Assembly (NCBI RefSeq): GCF_022376445.1
Contig: NW_025954966.1
Span: forward strand, 248,001-312,000
Direction of reading: 5' to 3'
Length of the DNA: 64,000 nucleotides
DNA from: Fomitopsis serialis
Lineage: Eukaryota > Basidiomycota > Agaricomycetes > Polyporales > Fomitopsidaceae
Shown: positions 33,690-43,467 of the stretch, piece after piece
Layout: every line of letters starts with the position of its first letter
Position numbering within the stretch: position 1 is the stretch's first letter
Notes under the pieces: model-generated
Told to the model about the DNA's origin: nothing
Databases searched by the model: none
Seen by the model: the letters and a program-made list of their open reading frames with translations, nothing else
Program-made: the position numbers and the translations under genes

Positions 33690-35588
33690 CGTCGTGTGCC
33701 GCGACAACGCTGGACTCGTTAGCCAGGCGGTCAACGGTGTCAGTGGCTCCGTAGAGTTGCCAACACCGGGTGCAGCGAGCTCGGTGCTCGTTGTACCACA
33801 CATCGGTGTGGGCAGCAGACTCGGAGAAGTCGAGATGGGAATGGGCAGGATAGCGCCGAGCACGGGCAGACGCACATCACGCATGCCCTGAGGGAAAGCG
33901 ACAGGGGATACATCAGCGATGAGCTCGATGTATCCGCCGCATGCGGTGGTATCGAAATACAATGAGACGGCCCGGCAGAACTAGGGGCCTCTCCGGGCGT
34001 GTCGTCAGCAGACACACTTGTAGTGCTGCTGCACAGGCCCACCACTCCATCTTTGACGTCAGGGAGGCACACAACGAACTCGTTGTTCGTCATGCTGCCT
34101 TCCGACGCGGGCGTTGCGGCCATGATGTGCGTACGGGGTCCACCATCGTGGGGTGTACTGTGTACACCGGTGCCGCCGCTCGCGCATGAGGAGTCGGCAA
34201 GCGCGCTGGGTACATTTGCGAATACACCGGGCACATCGTTGTTCTCGCTGACAGCGTGTACATCAAGTGGTAGGCTCGATGTACCCATTGTGCGGCAGAT
34301 CGTAGATGGATGGGGCACGTCAGACGTGCAGCAATGTACGTCCGACATGCTATCCTGCGGAACGTCGGGTACGACCATGAGGTCGGTCCCGGAAGATGGA
34401 CATGCCATCTTCGTGGCCAGCAGAGCGTACAACGGGCTTCGTGCTCGTTTGTACACCTGCTGGCGCGGGCAGTGTCGATGACACGGGCACGTCGGACGCG
34501 CAGCTCTGTGCATCCGCCGTGTTGCCGTGCAACGTGGTGGGTACGACACAGAGGTCATCCCGAAAGTCGGGCGTGCCGTGTTCGTGGCCAGCAGGACGCA
34601 CGACGGACGCCTCGTGCGTCAATATGCCTGCCGGCGTGGGCACTGAGAGCGGGGACGGCGAGGCGGGAACGGGCATCGAGGGCGTACCTGCGGTATACGA
34701 GCCTTCGTGCTCGTCTTTTCTGCTCGTCCCGCGCCCTTCCCCCTCTTATCTCTTCCTGCCTTTCTCCCCTTCCTCCTTCTGCATCTCTCTCGCGGCGTTC
34801 TCGGTGGTCTGAGCAGTGTTGTTGCTCGGCGCCGAGCTTACACACGGGTCGTGCGAGTCCGGGGCCGCGCGGCCTTGTTGCGTGTCGCCAGAGCCGCGGG
34901 GAGCCGAATAGACATCGCCAGATACGAGAGAGGTGAGAGGGTCGATTGGAGGTCTCCCGGGTGGCTTTTGAGGCCCGGGAGAGGAAGGATGCACCGGTCT
35001 TGTACCATGCACAGAGGGGTTGTCGGGCACTCCTAACTGAGCTGGCGGTAGTTCAGCTTCAGCTCGCCTGTCTGTTGGGACAGTGCGAGCGCCTTGATGA
35101 GAGGTCGGGCGGTCGTGGTGGCTGCCCGGGAGGTGGTGAGAGACGAAAAGGTGGTGGCGGTCGAGAGTAGCGCGCTGGGCACTAGCGCCCGGAGCGCCCA
35201 CCGTCGCCGACTCAGTGCGGGCTCGCGACGCTCAACATCGAGCGGGTCGAGCGGGTTGATGCTCGCAACGCGTCGTACAAGGCGAGCAGCGGTTCTGCCC
35301 ATTCGCTCGACGGGGCGAAGAAAGCCATTGCCTTATTCGAGTCCATAGAAAGACTAAGAAAGGACTTACTTATTGAGAATGGATTACGTAATGACAGTGC
35401 GATACATGTAGGGGTAGTCGGTTGCAGAACATGTAGTGGGGTCGGCGCCGAAATATATGTAGTGTGGGCAATGAGAGTGTATGTAGTGGTATTGCGAAAG
35501 TGTATGTAGTGGGTGCCGAACATATGTAGGGGTGTTTCCGATTCATGTAGGGGGGATTCATTTTTGCATCAAACGGTACGCCATATTA
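33690..35588 (-). repeat. TE3 right inverted arm
   Basis: Inverted, colinear counterpart of the left arm. It contains a minus-strand frame starting MDSNKAMAFFAPSSEWAEPL near 35343, and the repetitive-protein frame at 33740-34558. Both read inward, mirroring the left arm. Confidence 0.8.
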
Positions 35589-36547
35589 ATGGACAAGCCG
35601 GCGGAGACAACAAACACAGCGCGATATGCGCGGACGTGAGAACGTGAGCAAGGCGATCATGACAGAACACCAGAACACCACTGGTGAGTGCTTCAGTAGC
35701 TGGGAAAGGGCATCCGACGCTGCACGTCTCATTGAGACGCGATGTGGTCGTAGTGGTACCGCTTGGGCCAGGTTCAGCCAGAGCAACTGGCCCGTAGGAT
35801 GTTGGCTACCCAGGCATACTGGCCAAGTGTTTGACTCGCAGGGGCGCATTTCTCGTACTCTACCGAGAGCGTTTTCTCGCATTCGCATTCGTCTCGGTCG
35901 GCTACACGCCATTGTTCGCGAGCTTCAAATATGCGACTGCCATCGCCGCGGTCAAGCAAGCCATCGGTCACGAGCCTTAGGGCCACTGGCAGTGACCAGC
36001 TACAAACAATCTCACAGTCGACCTCATTCTAAAGATGCGCCAGGTTCTTCGTCGACCTCGAGTACCAACCAAGTCATGAAGGACCATATCAGTACTCCTG
36101 ACCTCCCATGTTCGCTATCATCTCGCAACCGACTGGCTTGCCCGCTTGATTGTCTCTCACCATCCGTGTCAATTAGCGACTACTCTTGTGACGCGCCACC
36201 TAGAGTACATTCGTACTTACGAATGTTGGGCGCTCGAGATATGGTACTCGGCGCTTATGCGTATGTGCTACTCATGCAACCGTTTTGACGATAAAGGGAG
36301 ACAAATGTGGGCGTTTTCCTTGGTAGTCTACTCCGACGCAATGTGTGGGCCATGCAGCGTTTTTACGGGCATTTTCTCCGATTTTACCGCATTTTTGAGA
36401 GGTCCGATCCGTCATGCGGCCATAAAGCACCCCTACAGGTAGGTCCTATCCTGATGCGGACATAACAGGGGTCAAAATCGTGCGGACATAAGGGCCCAAA
36501 ATCCGGGGTTTTCGGATCGGACCTATAAGCGCCTTGCCCGGGGTCCT

Positions 36548-37277
36548 GCGGCTTCTCGTATCGCTCTTCCTCGTGGCGTGCGCACTGTACTAGTACAGAG
36601 GCCAGTAAGTACTAACACACGGCGGTACCCTACCCTGAGGTCCTCTGTCAATGCGACATCGTCAATCCATCTGCGCCTTCTTTGAGTAAGAGGACCATGA
36701 GTCACATATGATACCTGACCCTCTGCTCCAGATAAAGGTGTGTGGGCTCGGCAGTACGATCAGCGTCTACGCGGGAACGCACGCCGTTTATGGTGTACAA
36801 AACAGCACCGTCCACGCCGCGCACTGGTCACTGAGCGTACGCGGCGAGTACACATTCACCGTGAAGCAGGTCGAGGACCCTCGTACTACGAGCCCACTGG
36901 CGAGTCCGAACAAGTATTGACCGGCCTGCCAAGGTCGTGTCATGATGTCGTCTGACACAGCTTCTCTCTACATCGCAAATTTCTGCACTTACCTGGAATG
37001 TCACTCGAATCGAGGGATGTTCAATACTACGACACGAGTTGGCAGAGTGCCGTCGCCGGGTGAGAAAAGATACATCTCGAAGATTGACCCCTTCTTCAAA
37101 GCTCGAAACATCCGTGATTTCTGACAAACCAGACGGCTTGTCTTCCCGTAATGCATATACCTCGGAAGCTGCGCGCATGCGGCAGCAAGGTGGCAACCGA
37201 TTTACCCACCGGCAAGCGCCGGATGGCGACACGGCGGTTCACTGGCAAGCGTTCAACGTTCAGTAGCCACGTGTACG
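36548..37277 (-). repeat. Segment S, copy A, part 2
   Basis: Continues segment S after TE2. It matches copy B at about 49964-50692 in inverse orientation and runs into TE1 at 37278. It contains a decayed coding-like stretch (GLGSTISVYAGTHAVYGVQN, then GEYTFTVKQVEDP) that resembles the extracellular beta-rich part of fungal transmembrane proteins; copy B has the same stretch with indels, so both are relics. Confidence 0.85.
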
Positions 37278-37413
37278 TAGTCTCGAACCCGCCTCTCACG
37301 GACACCCTAAAAGGGAACCCGTCCGTGAGAGTCTGGACGAGAACGAGCGCCCTAGGGGGACCTTTGCGTCTCGCGACTCGCGGCGGGCGCTTCACTCACT
37401 CGCGCGTCGCGTC
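37278..37413 (+). repeat. TE1 left terminal inverted repeat (136 bp)
   Basis: Perfect inverse of 42687-42822. It contains an internal hairpin, arms TCTCACGGAC (37294-37303) and GTCCGTGAGA (37321-37330), with a smaller CCCT/AGGG stem in the loop. Confidence 0.95.
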
Positions 37414-37546
37414 GCCTGTACCATCGCGCTCTCCTGCGTGTGCGGCGCGATGTATAATACCCTTCTTTAACTGCAATCCATTCGTTTGTCTCCGGAAACC
37501 CGCGCGGCTGTCTTTCTACGCGTTTAGAGCTCTTCGGAGCTGTAAA

Positions 37547-39614
37547 ATGCAAGCTGCAGTATGGCCTCCACCTCGCAAGCGTCGTCGTGCTGAGCAGGAC
37601 TCGCAATCCACACATGCCCCACGTACACCATTGACAGGCTCGTCGACCAATGCCCAGCTCCTTACACCTCACTCGCCAACCCGCCATGTTCAGGCCAGTG
37701 GCCAGTCTCTTGCTCGTGAGCAGTCGAGGGGCAGTCCTTCCGACTCGCCGGGTCGCATATCACCACTCGCCTCGAAGGCCAAGAATCACCACGCTCTCTA
37801 CCGCAATGGCTACGTTCTCAAAGAGAAACCCCCTCCCTACAAACCATACTCTCTCAACGCTCCAGGACGGCGTCGGCGCCAGGCCTTCGCATTCGAGTGC
37901 GATCTTCCGCCCAAGATCAATCCGACCACACCACTCCTGAGAACACAGTGGAGCATGCTTGCTCGCGGTGCAAAAGCTATCCCGCTCGAGGGAGAGGTCA
38001 AAGAGCTTCAAATGGAGTGCTCCAATGCAATTCTCGCTCGCAGTGGGGACATCTGCGTGATTGCACCGACCGGCTTCGGCAAGTCTCTCCTATGGACTCT
38101 CCCGCTCCTTACTCTGGATCGCGGTGTAGTCCTCGTTATCACACCTTTTACGAGCCTCGGAGAGGAAGGTCAGAATCAGTGAGTCCGCACACATCTGCTT
38201 ATGTTATAACCGTTTGTTCATGTCACTGCGATCACAGGACGAACACACTGGGTATCCCGTCGGTGTTCATACATGCAGGCCGCAAGGACTCAGCAACCCT
38301 TGAACAGGTTGCGAGTGGCTTTTATCGCGTGACCTACGTCTGCGTCGAGATGCTGGAGTCGCCCGTGTTTGCGCAGATCCTGTACTCCGAGTGGTACAAG
38401 CGCCAGCTCGTCGCGATCTTCATCGACGAAGCGCATTGCGTTCACGAGTCGGACACTTGGCGTCCTGCGTATGGCCGGATGCATCAGCTGCGAACGACTG
38501 TGGGTAGTATGACCCCATTGATCGCCATGTCGGCTACTCTGCCTGCGCTGTATCGGGCGTCACTCACTGCGCATGTGGGAATGAAGGATGATTACATCCT
38601 CTTCAACATCGGAAACTTCCGTCCGGAGCTCTCGACAGTTGTCATACACATGGAGCACGATGTGAAGAGCTTCAAGGACCTCCGATTTGTGTTGCCGCGT
38701 GGGGGACAGTCACTCGCAGACCTGGACAAGTCAATTGTCTATTGTGATGACACAACACTGCTCACCGAAATGCTCTATTGGTTCCGACAGAAGCTCGAGG
38801 ACCTCTCCCTTCCCGGAAGTGCGGTCGACATCCTGCACGCCGGCCTATCTCCGGACCATCAGAGTCGAGCACTAGCAGACTTCAAAACAGGACGGACGCG
38901 GATACTCTTGTCGACCGAAAAGCTTGGCGCAGGCATGAATTTTCCGTTGGTAAAGCGAGTCATCCAGTACCTCTGCAGTGGTCTCACTATGGCAAAAGCG
39001 GACCAGCGCCGTGGGCGTGGTGCGAGAAGCCCCGGCATGACTGCAGTAGGCTATTTCATTGCAGAGAAGAAGTTCGAGCGCGGAGGCAAATTGAGTCCGC
39101 AGAAGCCTGGCCATGAGGACCCTGGGATAATCGAGTTGGTCCAGACAGAGCGCTGCTGCGACTCCGTCTTTGATCATTACCTCGAGAACCCCCACGCCCA
39201 TCTGATAGTGCCCATCTAGTACCACGTCGTCTCTGCTGCTCCAATTGCTACCCCCAGCTCATCCCTCCGCGCGAGTTCGAGTTCGTGATGGTCAATCCCG
39301 CAGAAGACGAGTCGCGGCGCGCGGAGCGCCAAATGTCCACAAATGCGAAGCAGACGGTGCTCGCACGTCTGCAGGATTGGCGGGACAACGAGTGGCGCGA
39401 GCGATGGCGCTCCCGCTGGCCATTGTACGGCCCAAAATCGCTCATCTCGGACAAGGATCTCGAGGCCGTCGCCGACCATGCAGGTGCTATTCGGCGAGTT
39501 GACGACCTGTACCCGTTGACACATATCATCCACTGGGATGATTTGGCGGAGCCGCTCTTCGACGCTATCCAGGCAGCTCTTCGTGCAGTGGGTGATACTG
39601 GGACAGGCCCATGA
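37547..39614 (+). CDS. TE1 RecQ-like superfamily 2 helicase, with a 14-bp duplication that shifts the frame
   Basis: ATP-dependent DNA helicase of RecQ type. The start is the ATG at 37547 (MQAAVWPPPRKRRRAEQ), just inside the left TIR. Exon 1 has Walker A as CVIAPTGFGKSLLW and a CA|GTGAGT splice site, with an intron of about 60 bp ending ATCACAG. Exon 2 has IFIDEAHCVHE (DEAH box), IAMSATLP (motif III), DILHAGLSPDHQ (motif IV), LLSTEKLGAGMNFPLVKRVI (motif V) and QRRGRGAR (motif VI). A Cys-rich stretch (ERCCDSVFDHYLENP, then CCSNCYP) resembles the RecQ zinc-binding site. Between these two Cys pairs, GCCCATCT occurs twice around 6 bp (39196-39217), creating a TAG and a frame change; the frame reopens to 39614. 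Without the extra 14 bp the frame is continuous. Probably acts in transposition of TE1 (inference). Confidence 0.85.
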
Positions 39615-39765
39615 CGAAACACAATGGTGAGCATGACCTTTTTATTGATGATACATTCAGGACTAAGTCGAAATTCGCAGGACACTAGAGTGACGGACAA
39701 TCAGCCGGTGCTACGAAAGCTCGAGCTAGTGTAGTCACCCGCAGACCGTGACGGTCTGCCGTTCC

Positions 39766-42612
39766 CTACGCTTCATAATCATTGTATGGACTACCTGACC
39801 TCAATCCATTCTCTCCTGCTCTTATCAGATCCACGAGTTCGTTCTCCTGCGCGTGTTCGAAGCCGTTAATCGGACCATTGTCGCTGTGAGTGTGCAACAT
39901 GACTTCGGCTCCGTCCAATGTATCTTCGGCATTTGCCAGTTCATTTTCCGCCTCTGTGATGTCTTCGACAGAGTTCTCCGGGTGCGTGTCCCCATGTGAT
40001 TCATCTGCATGACGAGAACGGAGTCGAAGACGGTGTCGGAGAAGGTGCTTCGCATGGCCGCCATGTGGGCCGGCCAGTTGATGAAGGCCAGTTCGAAAGA
40101 GATCGGTGATGGCATGCTCAGACACCTGGTCGAGAGCGAATGACAGTGCGTGCGACGTGACAAGGTGATTCGCAAGGAGCCGGATGTCGGTATGTTGCTG
40201 CACCTTGGCATGGTGTTCATTCACGTCGCGCACACCTGTCTCCTTGTACACACGATCTGTCAAGTCCCTTACGTGACCAAGTGATGGTGTGACTTTGCAG
40301 AGCATCTCGGGTGTGGCATTCGTGCCATGCGCGCGGTTCTTGATGCGTAAATTGAGGTGTTCGACGTCCAGATCTGCCTCGAGAAAGCCATCAGGCTCAC
40401 CAGTTGTATTGACGAGCATGCTGGCTAAGAGGACTTTGGCGGTATCCTCTGGCCAGTCGTGTATCAGGTTGTGCAGTAATTCCATGCATTCGTGGGCATA
40501 ATTGTAGCTTCGCCCTGCATAGAACATGGGTGTCCAGAATTTGAGGATCCGTAGGATCCGAGTCGGATGTCCGTGCTTGATAGCATGACGCATCTCTCGT
40601 AGTGTCATGAGATCAAACATTGTGAGTGCAGCATGGCCCGAGGTCGTGTTTCCCTTGACCGACTTGATTCCGTCGGCCTCAAGACAATCTGGTGAAGACA
40701 TGACATATGTATCGACGATCGTCTCGCACATGGTCCGGAATTCGGCTGCTGTTGGTCTCTGCGAGGAGAGCTCTGTCGTGTCCTTGAGCACGAGGGTTGA
40801 GACTGCAGCGGAAATCACGAGTGCTCGTAGGACACAATCCAAGAAACGCAGCCATGCATAGAAGTCGAATTTCTGGATATTGATCTCGCTCCGGTTTCGG
40901 AGCAAATCACGGAGTGTCTGAAGGCTCGTTGTGTCCCTGTTTTCTCCGCCCCAAAGGTTTTTGGCACATGCCTGGATGAAGTTGAAGCATACATGCATAA
41001 GCCCACTCGTCATAGCGAGGCTTGAGAGGTGGTCCGCCCTGAAATCGGAGCGATCGACTCCTCTTTGGTCCTGCGCTGCCCGATCGCGTGCAGTTGTGAG
41101 CCGGTCCCCAAGAACGAAGAACATTGTATCTTCGAAGACTGCTTTAGGGATCTGCAGTACATCGATGAAATAGTGTTTCAACACGGCCATGTTGCCGCGT
41201 GTCGACCCTTGCTCTTGGTCGAACGTCGGTAGGTAATGGCGATCGGTCTTGCGTACGGGAATCGCATCGGGGTCAACAAGCCCTGGAACACTTGCACGGA
41301 AACCCGCAAATCCCGCAACCTCGTCCACCAGAATCATCATGACATGGCTGATAGCTGCGTCACGGAAGGCAGTATGGTCTGCTTCACTCGGCACAATGTC
41401 CTGCAAGGCTGTCTGTGCAGGCAGCCGGTGACGAGTCCCACGGCATGCTTCGAAACGCTCAACACTTGCGAGGCGATGTGCGGTCCCACTTTCAGGAAGG
41501 GTGAGGCTGATGACCATCGCGGATACCTGGTCATGCTGTACAGCACCGTGGAGAACTGATGTCTCCCACACACCGGAGACCCAGTTGAAATTGTCGTATG
41601 GCAGCATGATCATATTTCGGGGGTCGTTGGCGATCTTGCGTGCGATGCGAAGTGCGTTCGCCGAGAGCACCAGGATAGAGGTACATAGGTGATCATAAGA
41701 CACAGAGACACCGAAGCGATTCAGCATCTGGACGAGGCGCTTCGGTGCACGGTTATCCCATAGGATCATGCTATTGATGACCTGATGTACGTTGGACTTC
41801 TGGCTACGCAGATTCAACAGTATCGATGTCGCCAATGTGCACCCCTATATGCAATACTCTGTAAGCACAGGTCTAAACAGCTAGGCCCGAAACACACGCA
41901 CATCGTCTGGATTCCGGCTTTCGCTATCCCTCGCTGTGTTCTCCTTGTTGATGATTGCCTTCATGATCATCCGAGTCCGAGGCATAGTCTTGGAATACGC
42001 TGCCGTGAGGTCCTCGATTCGGAAGGACTTCAGCTGTGCGACAGACACGGTTGTCGCTGGCGAGCGAAGTCGTTCAGCATACACAGTATGCGGTCCTTCC
42101 GCAGCTCTGTCTGTGAGCCAGCCTGCCTCCCGTGCACATATCTTCGCTGCTCTCTCTGCGACCCAGCTGCATACGTCCTCGTCCCGCAGTCCAGACATCG
42201 ACCAGAGCACTTCCAGCAGCTCCGGGATTCCACCATTGCCCTTCCATGTATTCACATAGTTCTTGATACCTCCGGAGTTCGAGGAGAACAGCGTCATGAG
42301 GAATGTACGAAGTGAAAAGCGGGAGAGGTTCTCCCGCATGAATTTCAGTACTGCGAACGCCTTCTCCTCGTCACTGCGGCGCCGCGCAGGAAGACCATGG
42401 CTTGGTACATAGCTCAGGTCTCCTTCGTCATCCTCTGGGAAGTCCGGCAGTGTACCGAAAGGCTCCGGCGGCAGGTCATCGACCTCAATCGCCTCCACTG
42501 GTGGTGACGAACTCGGTGCAATAGAGCTCAATGCTTCGGGCTCATCCGAGTCGTCAACGAGTGTCAGATAGCCGGTATTTCGCACAGATCGAGTAAGATA
42601 GGATAACGGCAT
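39766..42612 (-). CDS. TE1 DUF6589-type protein, candidate transposase
   Basis: Two large frames, 41881-42612 (MPLSYLTRSVRNTGYLTLVD) and 39766-41835, join across a short intron (donor GTGCGTGT after NPDD, acceptor ATATAG), giving about 920 residues. The N-terminal part is acidic and probably disordered, followed by FSLRTFLMTLFSSNSGGIKN. The main part has INSMILWDNRAPKRLVQMLN, MILVDEVAGFAGF, MFFVLGDRLTTARDRAAQDQ, SGLMHVCFNFIQACAKNLWG and later HAALTMFDLMTLREMRHAIK. These segments match my memory of the fungal DUF6589 family. The conserved Asp residues in ILWDN and GDRLTTAR could belong to an RNase-H-like catalytic site (inference). The tail is rich in Asn, Glu and Asp. It is the best candidate for the enzyme that moves TE1. 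Confidence 0.72.
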
Positions 42613-42686
42613 GATTTATTGCAGTCTAGTGGAAGATATGTAGCCAAGGTCGAGATTGTACGCTCGCGCGAGCCTCAAAGGCGAGA

Positions 42687-42822
42687 GACGCGACGCGCGA
42701 GTGAGTGAAGCGCCCGCCGCGAGTCGCGAGACGCAAAGGTCCCCCTAGGGCGCTCGTTCTCGTCCAGACTCTCACGGACGGGTTCCCTTTTAGGGTGTCC
42801 GTGAGAGGCGGGTTCGAGACTA
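42687..42822 (-). repeat. TE1 right terminal inverted repeat (136 bp)
   Basis: Perfect inverse of 37278-37413. The DUF6589 gene starts 75 bp inside it, so the TIR may also serve as its promoter. Confidence 0.95.
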
Positions 42823-42876
42823 ACGTGTACGATATCAAGACAGTTATCCATATACGGACAGTGACTATGTACCGTC
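42823..42876 (-). repeat. Segment S, copy A, part 3 (outer end)
   Basis: About 45 bp beyond the TE1 duplication match copy B 49919-49963 inverted; similarity stops at ACCGTC (42876 / 49919). This marks one end of segment S. Confidence 0.85.
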
Positions 42877-43241
42877 CCCTCTGCCGACTCGCTCGACTCC
42901 GAGTGACCGAGTCGGACGTTTCGATTCTCGTTAGGATGCTGATCAGTGATGATGCACTTGTTGTGCTTGTGTTGTGCAGGGCCTGACTTCAGTAGAATCC
43001 TGTCGTCGACCCTCTTCTCATTCGCCTGACCATCGACCTGGTCAAGAAGCCTTCTCGCCTTTTGATCCACGGACTCCATGGTCATACTGTAGTACAATTT
43101 CATGATATCGCTACATATCCCAAGGGACCAGTCGCGTTCGCCGCTACAACATTCTATCTCAAGGCAACTGAATCAGAAACTTGAAAATATTGAGGCACCG
43201 GTCCAGGCAGCCAGACTTCTGCCATAGGAAGCAAAACGTAT
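42877..43241. other. Non-S flank with a short coding-like fragment
   Basis: A minus-strand open stretch starting at 43103 (MKLYYSMTMESVDQKARRLL) looks protein-like for about 45 codons, then runs into the end of segment S. It may be the 5' remainder of a gene cut by segment S. No family recognised. Confidence 0.3.
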
Positions 43242-43322
43242 GCATTAAGGGGGAATCGAACCCCCGGCGGGTCGAACCCGCATCAGTGGCAACGACCCAG
43301 GTTACCACTACCCCATTAATGC
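43242..43322 (-). tRNA. tRNA-Gly (anticodon GCC), intron-bearing
   Basis: On the minus strand the acceptor strands GCATTAA/TTAATGC pair over 7 bp. The D arm is GGGTAGTGGTAACCT. The anticodon stem GGTCG/CGACC encloses TTGCCA, giving anticodon GCC, with an intron of about 11 nt after position 37. The T arm is GGGGG TTCGATT CCCCC. GCATTAATGG... is the usual fungal tRNA-Gly(GCC) start. A short T run follows the gene on the minus strand. Confidence 0.9.
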
Positions 43323-43467
43323 TTTTTTCGAAGCTCACAATTAGTTAATATTATCGCTGCCACGCATGAAACTCCAGTTTTGCACTGGGAACGATCGCCC
43401 TGGTAGACTGGTCTTGCCGCTCACAGTCCTCAACCACATCTACGGTCTGTACACTATCTGGACGGCG

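Larger units (their letters stand above)
27653..35588. mobile_element. TE3: 7.9-kb foldback-like element nested in TE2
   Basis: The ends are inverted copies: left TATGGCGTACCGTTTGA, right the same sequence reversed, followed by an extra TTA. A 6-bp direct repeat ATGGAC flanks the element at 27647-27652 and 35589-35594, and removing the element restores the epoxide hydrolase relic. The arms are long inverted repeats (27653 to about 29745, and about 33690 to 35588) that are colinear but diverged. The centre (about 29.75-33.69 kb) holds a Ser/Thr-rich repetitive ORF array, a 27-bp tandem repeat and a LINE fragment. No transposase recognised. Confidence 0.78.
27541..35992 (+). pseudogene. Epoxide hydrolase (alpha/beta hydrolase) relic, split by TE3
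   Basis: Left piece (27545-27652): a frame with GDTYAFFKAG then, after a one-base shift, HSIIVPDMLGYGGMD, the oxyanion and strand region of fungal soluble epoxide hydrolases. Right piece (35589-35992): the codons following GYGGMD continue as KPAE, then (broken) HSAICADV, and further on YRERFLAFAFVSVGYTPLFA and KYATAIAAVKQAIGHEP, the usual PERFLAFAFLSVGYTPP region. Stops and frame breaks are frequent and the HG motif is EG, so it is dead. TE3 sits exactly between the two pieces, within the codons for GYGG-MD-KP. The relic lies wholly inside TE2, which suggests a captured host gene. Confidence 0.75.
26880..36547. mobile_element. TE2: 9668-bp DNA element with 34-bp TIRs and 8-bp target duplication
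   Basis: Both ends read inward AGGACCCCGGGCAAGGCGCT and continue TTATA(C/G)GTCCGATCC; the 34-bp ends differ at one base. The direct duplication GCGGCTTC flanks the element at 26872-26879 and 36548-36555. In segment S copy B the same target is present once and unoccupied (50685-50692), which fixes both ends. An 8-bp duplication fits hAT, P, KDZ or similar superfamilies. No transposase was recognised inside. Apart from TE3 nested at 27653-35588, the content is subterminal repeats and an epoxide hydrolase relic, so it is probably non-autonomous. Confidence 0.88.
37278..42822. mobile_element. TE1: 5545-bp TIR transposon encoding a RecQ-like helicase and a DUF6589-type protein
   Basis: The terminal inverted repeats are 136 bp and identical base for base (37278-37413 and 42687-42822), starting TAGTCTCGAACCCGCCTCTC. 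A 9-bp target duplication ACGTGTACG flanks the element (37269-37277, 42823-42831). The unoccupied site with a single copy of that 9-mer exists in segment S copy B at 49964-49972. Identical TIRs imply recent transposition. The two genes converge: helicase on the plus strand (37547-39614), DUF6589 protein on the minus strand (39766-42612), together filling nearly all the space between the TIRs. The TIR length and 9-bp duplication resemble Mutator-like elements, but no MULE transposase domain was recognised. Confidence 0.92.

Noticed and set aside
37278..42822. TE1 as a Helitron because it carries a helicase
   Set aside because: The helicase is RecQ-like rather than Pif1/Rep, and the element has perfect TIRs and a 9-bp duplication, which Helitrons lack.
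42675..43103. Minus ORF crossing the TE1 right TIR
   Set aside because: It runs from the flank through segment S into the TIR, so it is a chance join created by the insertion; only the first 45 codons look coding.
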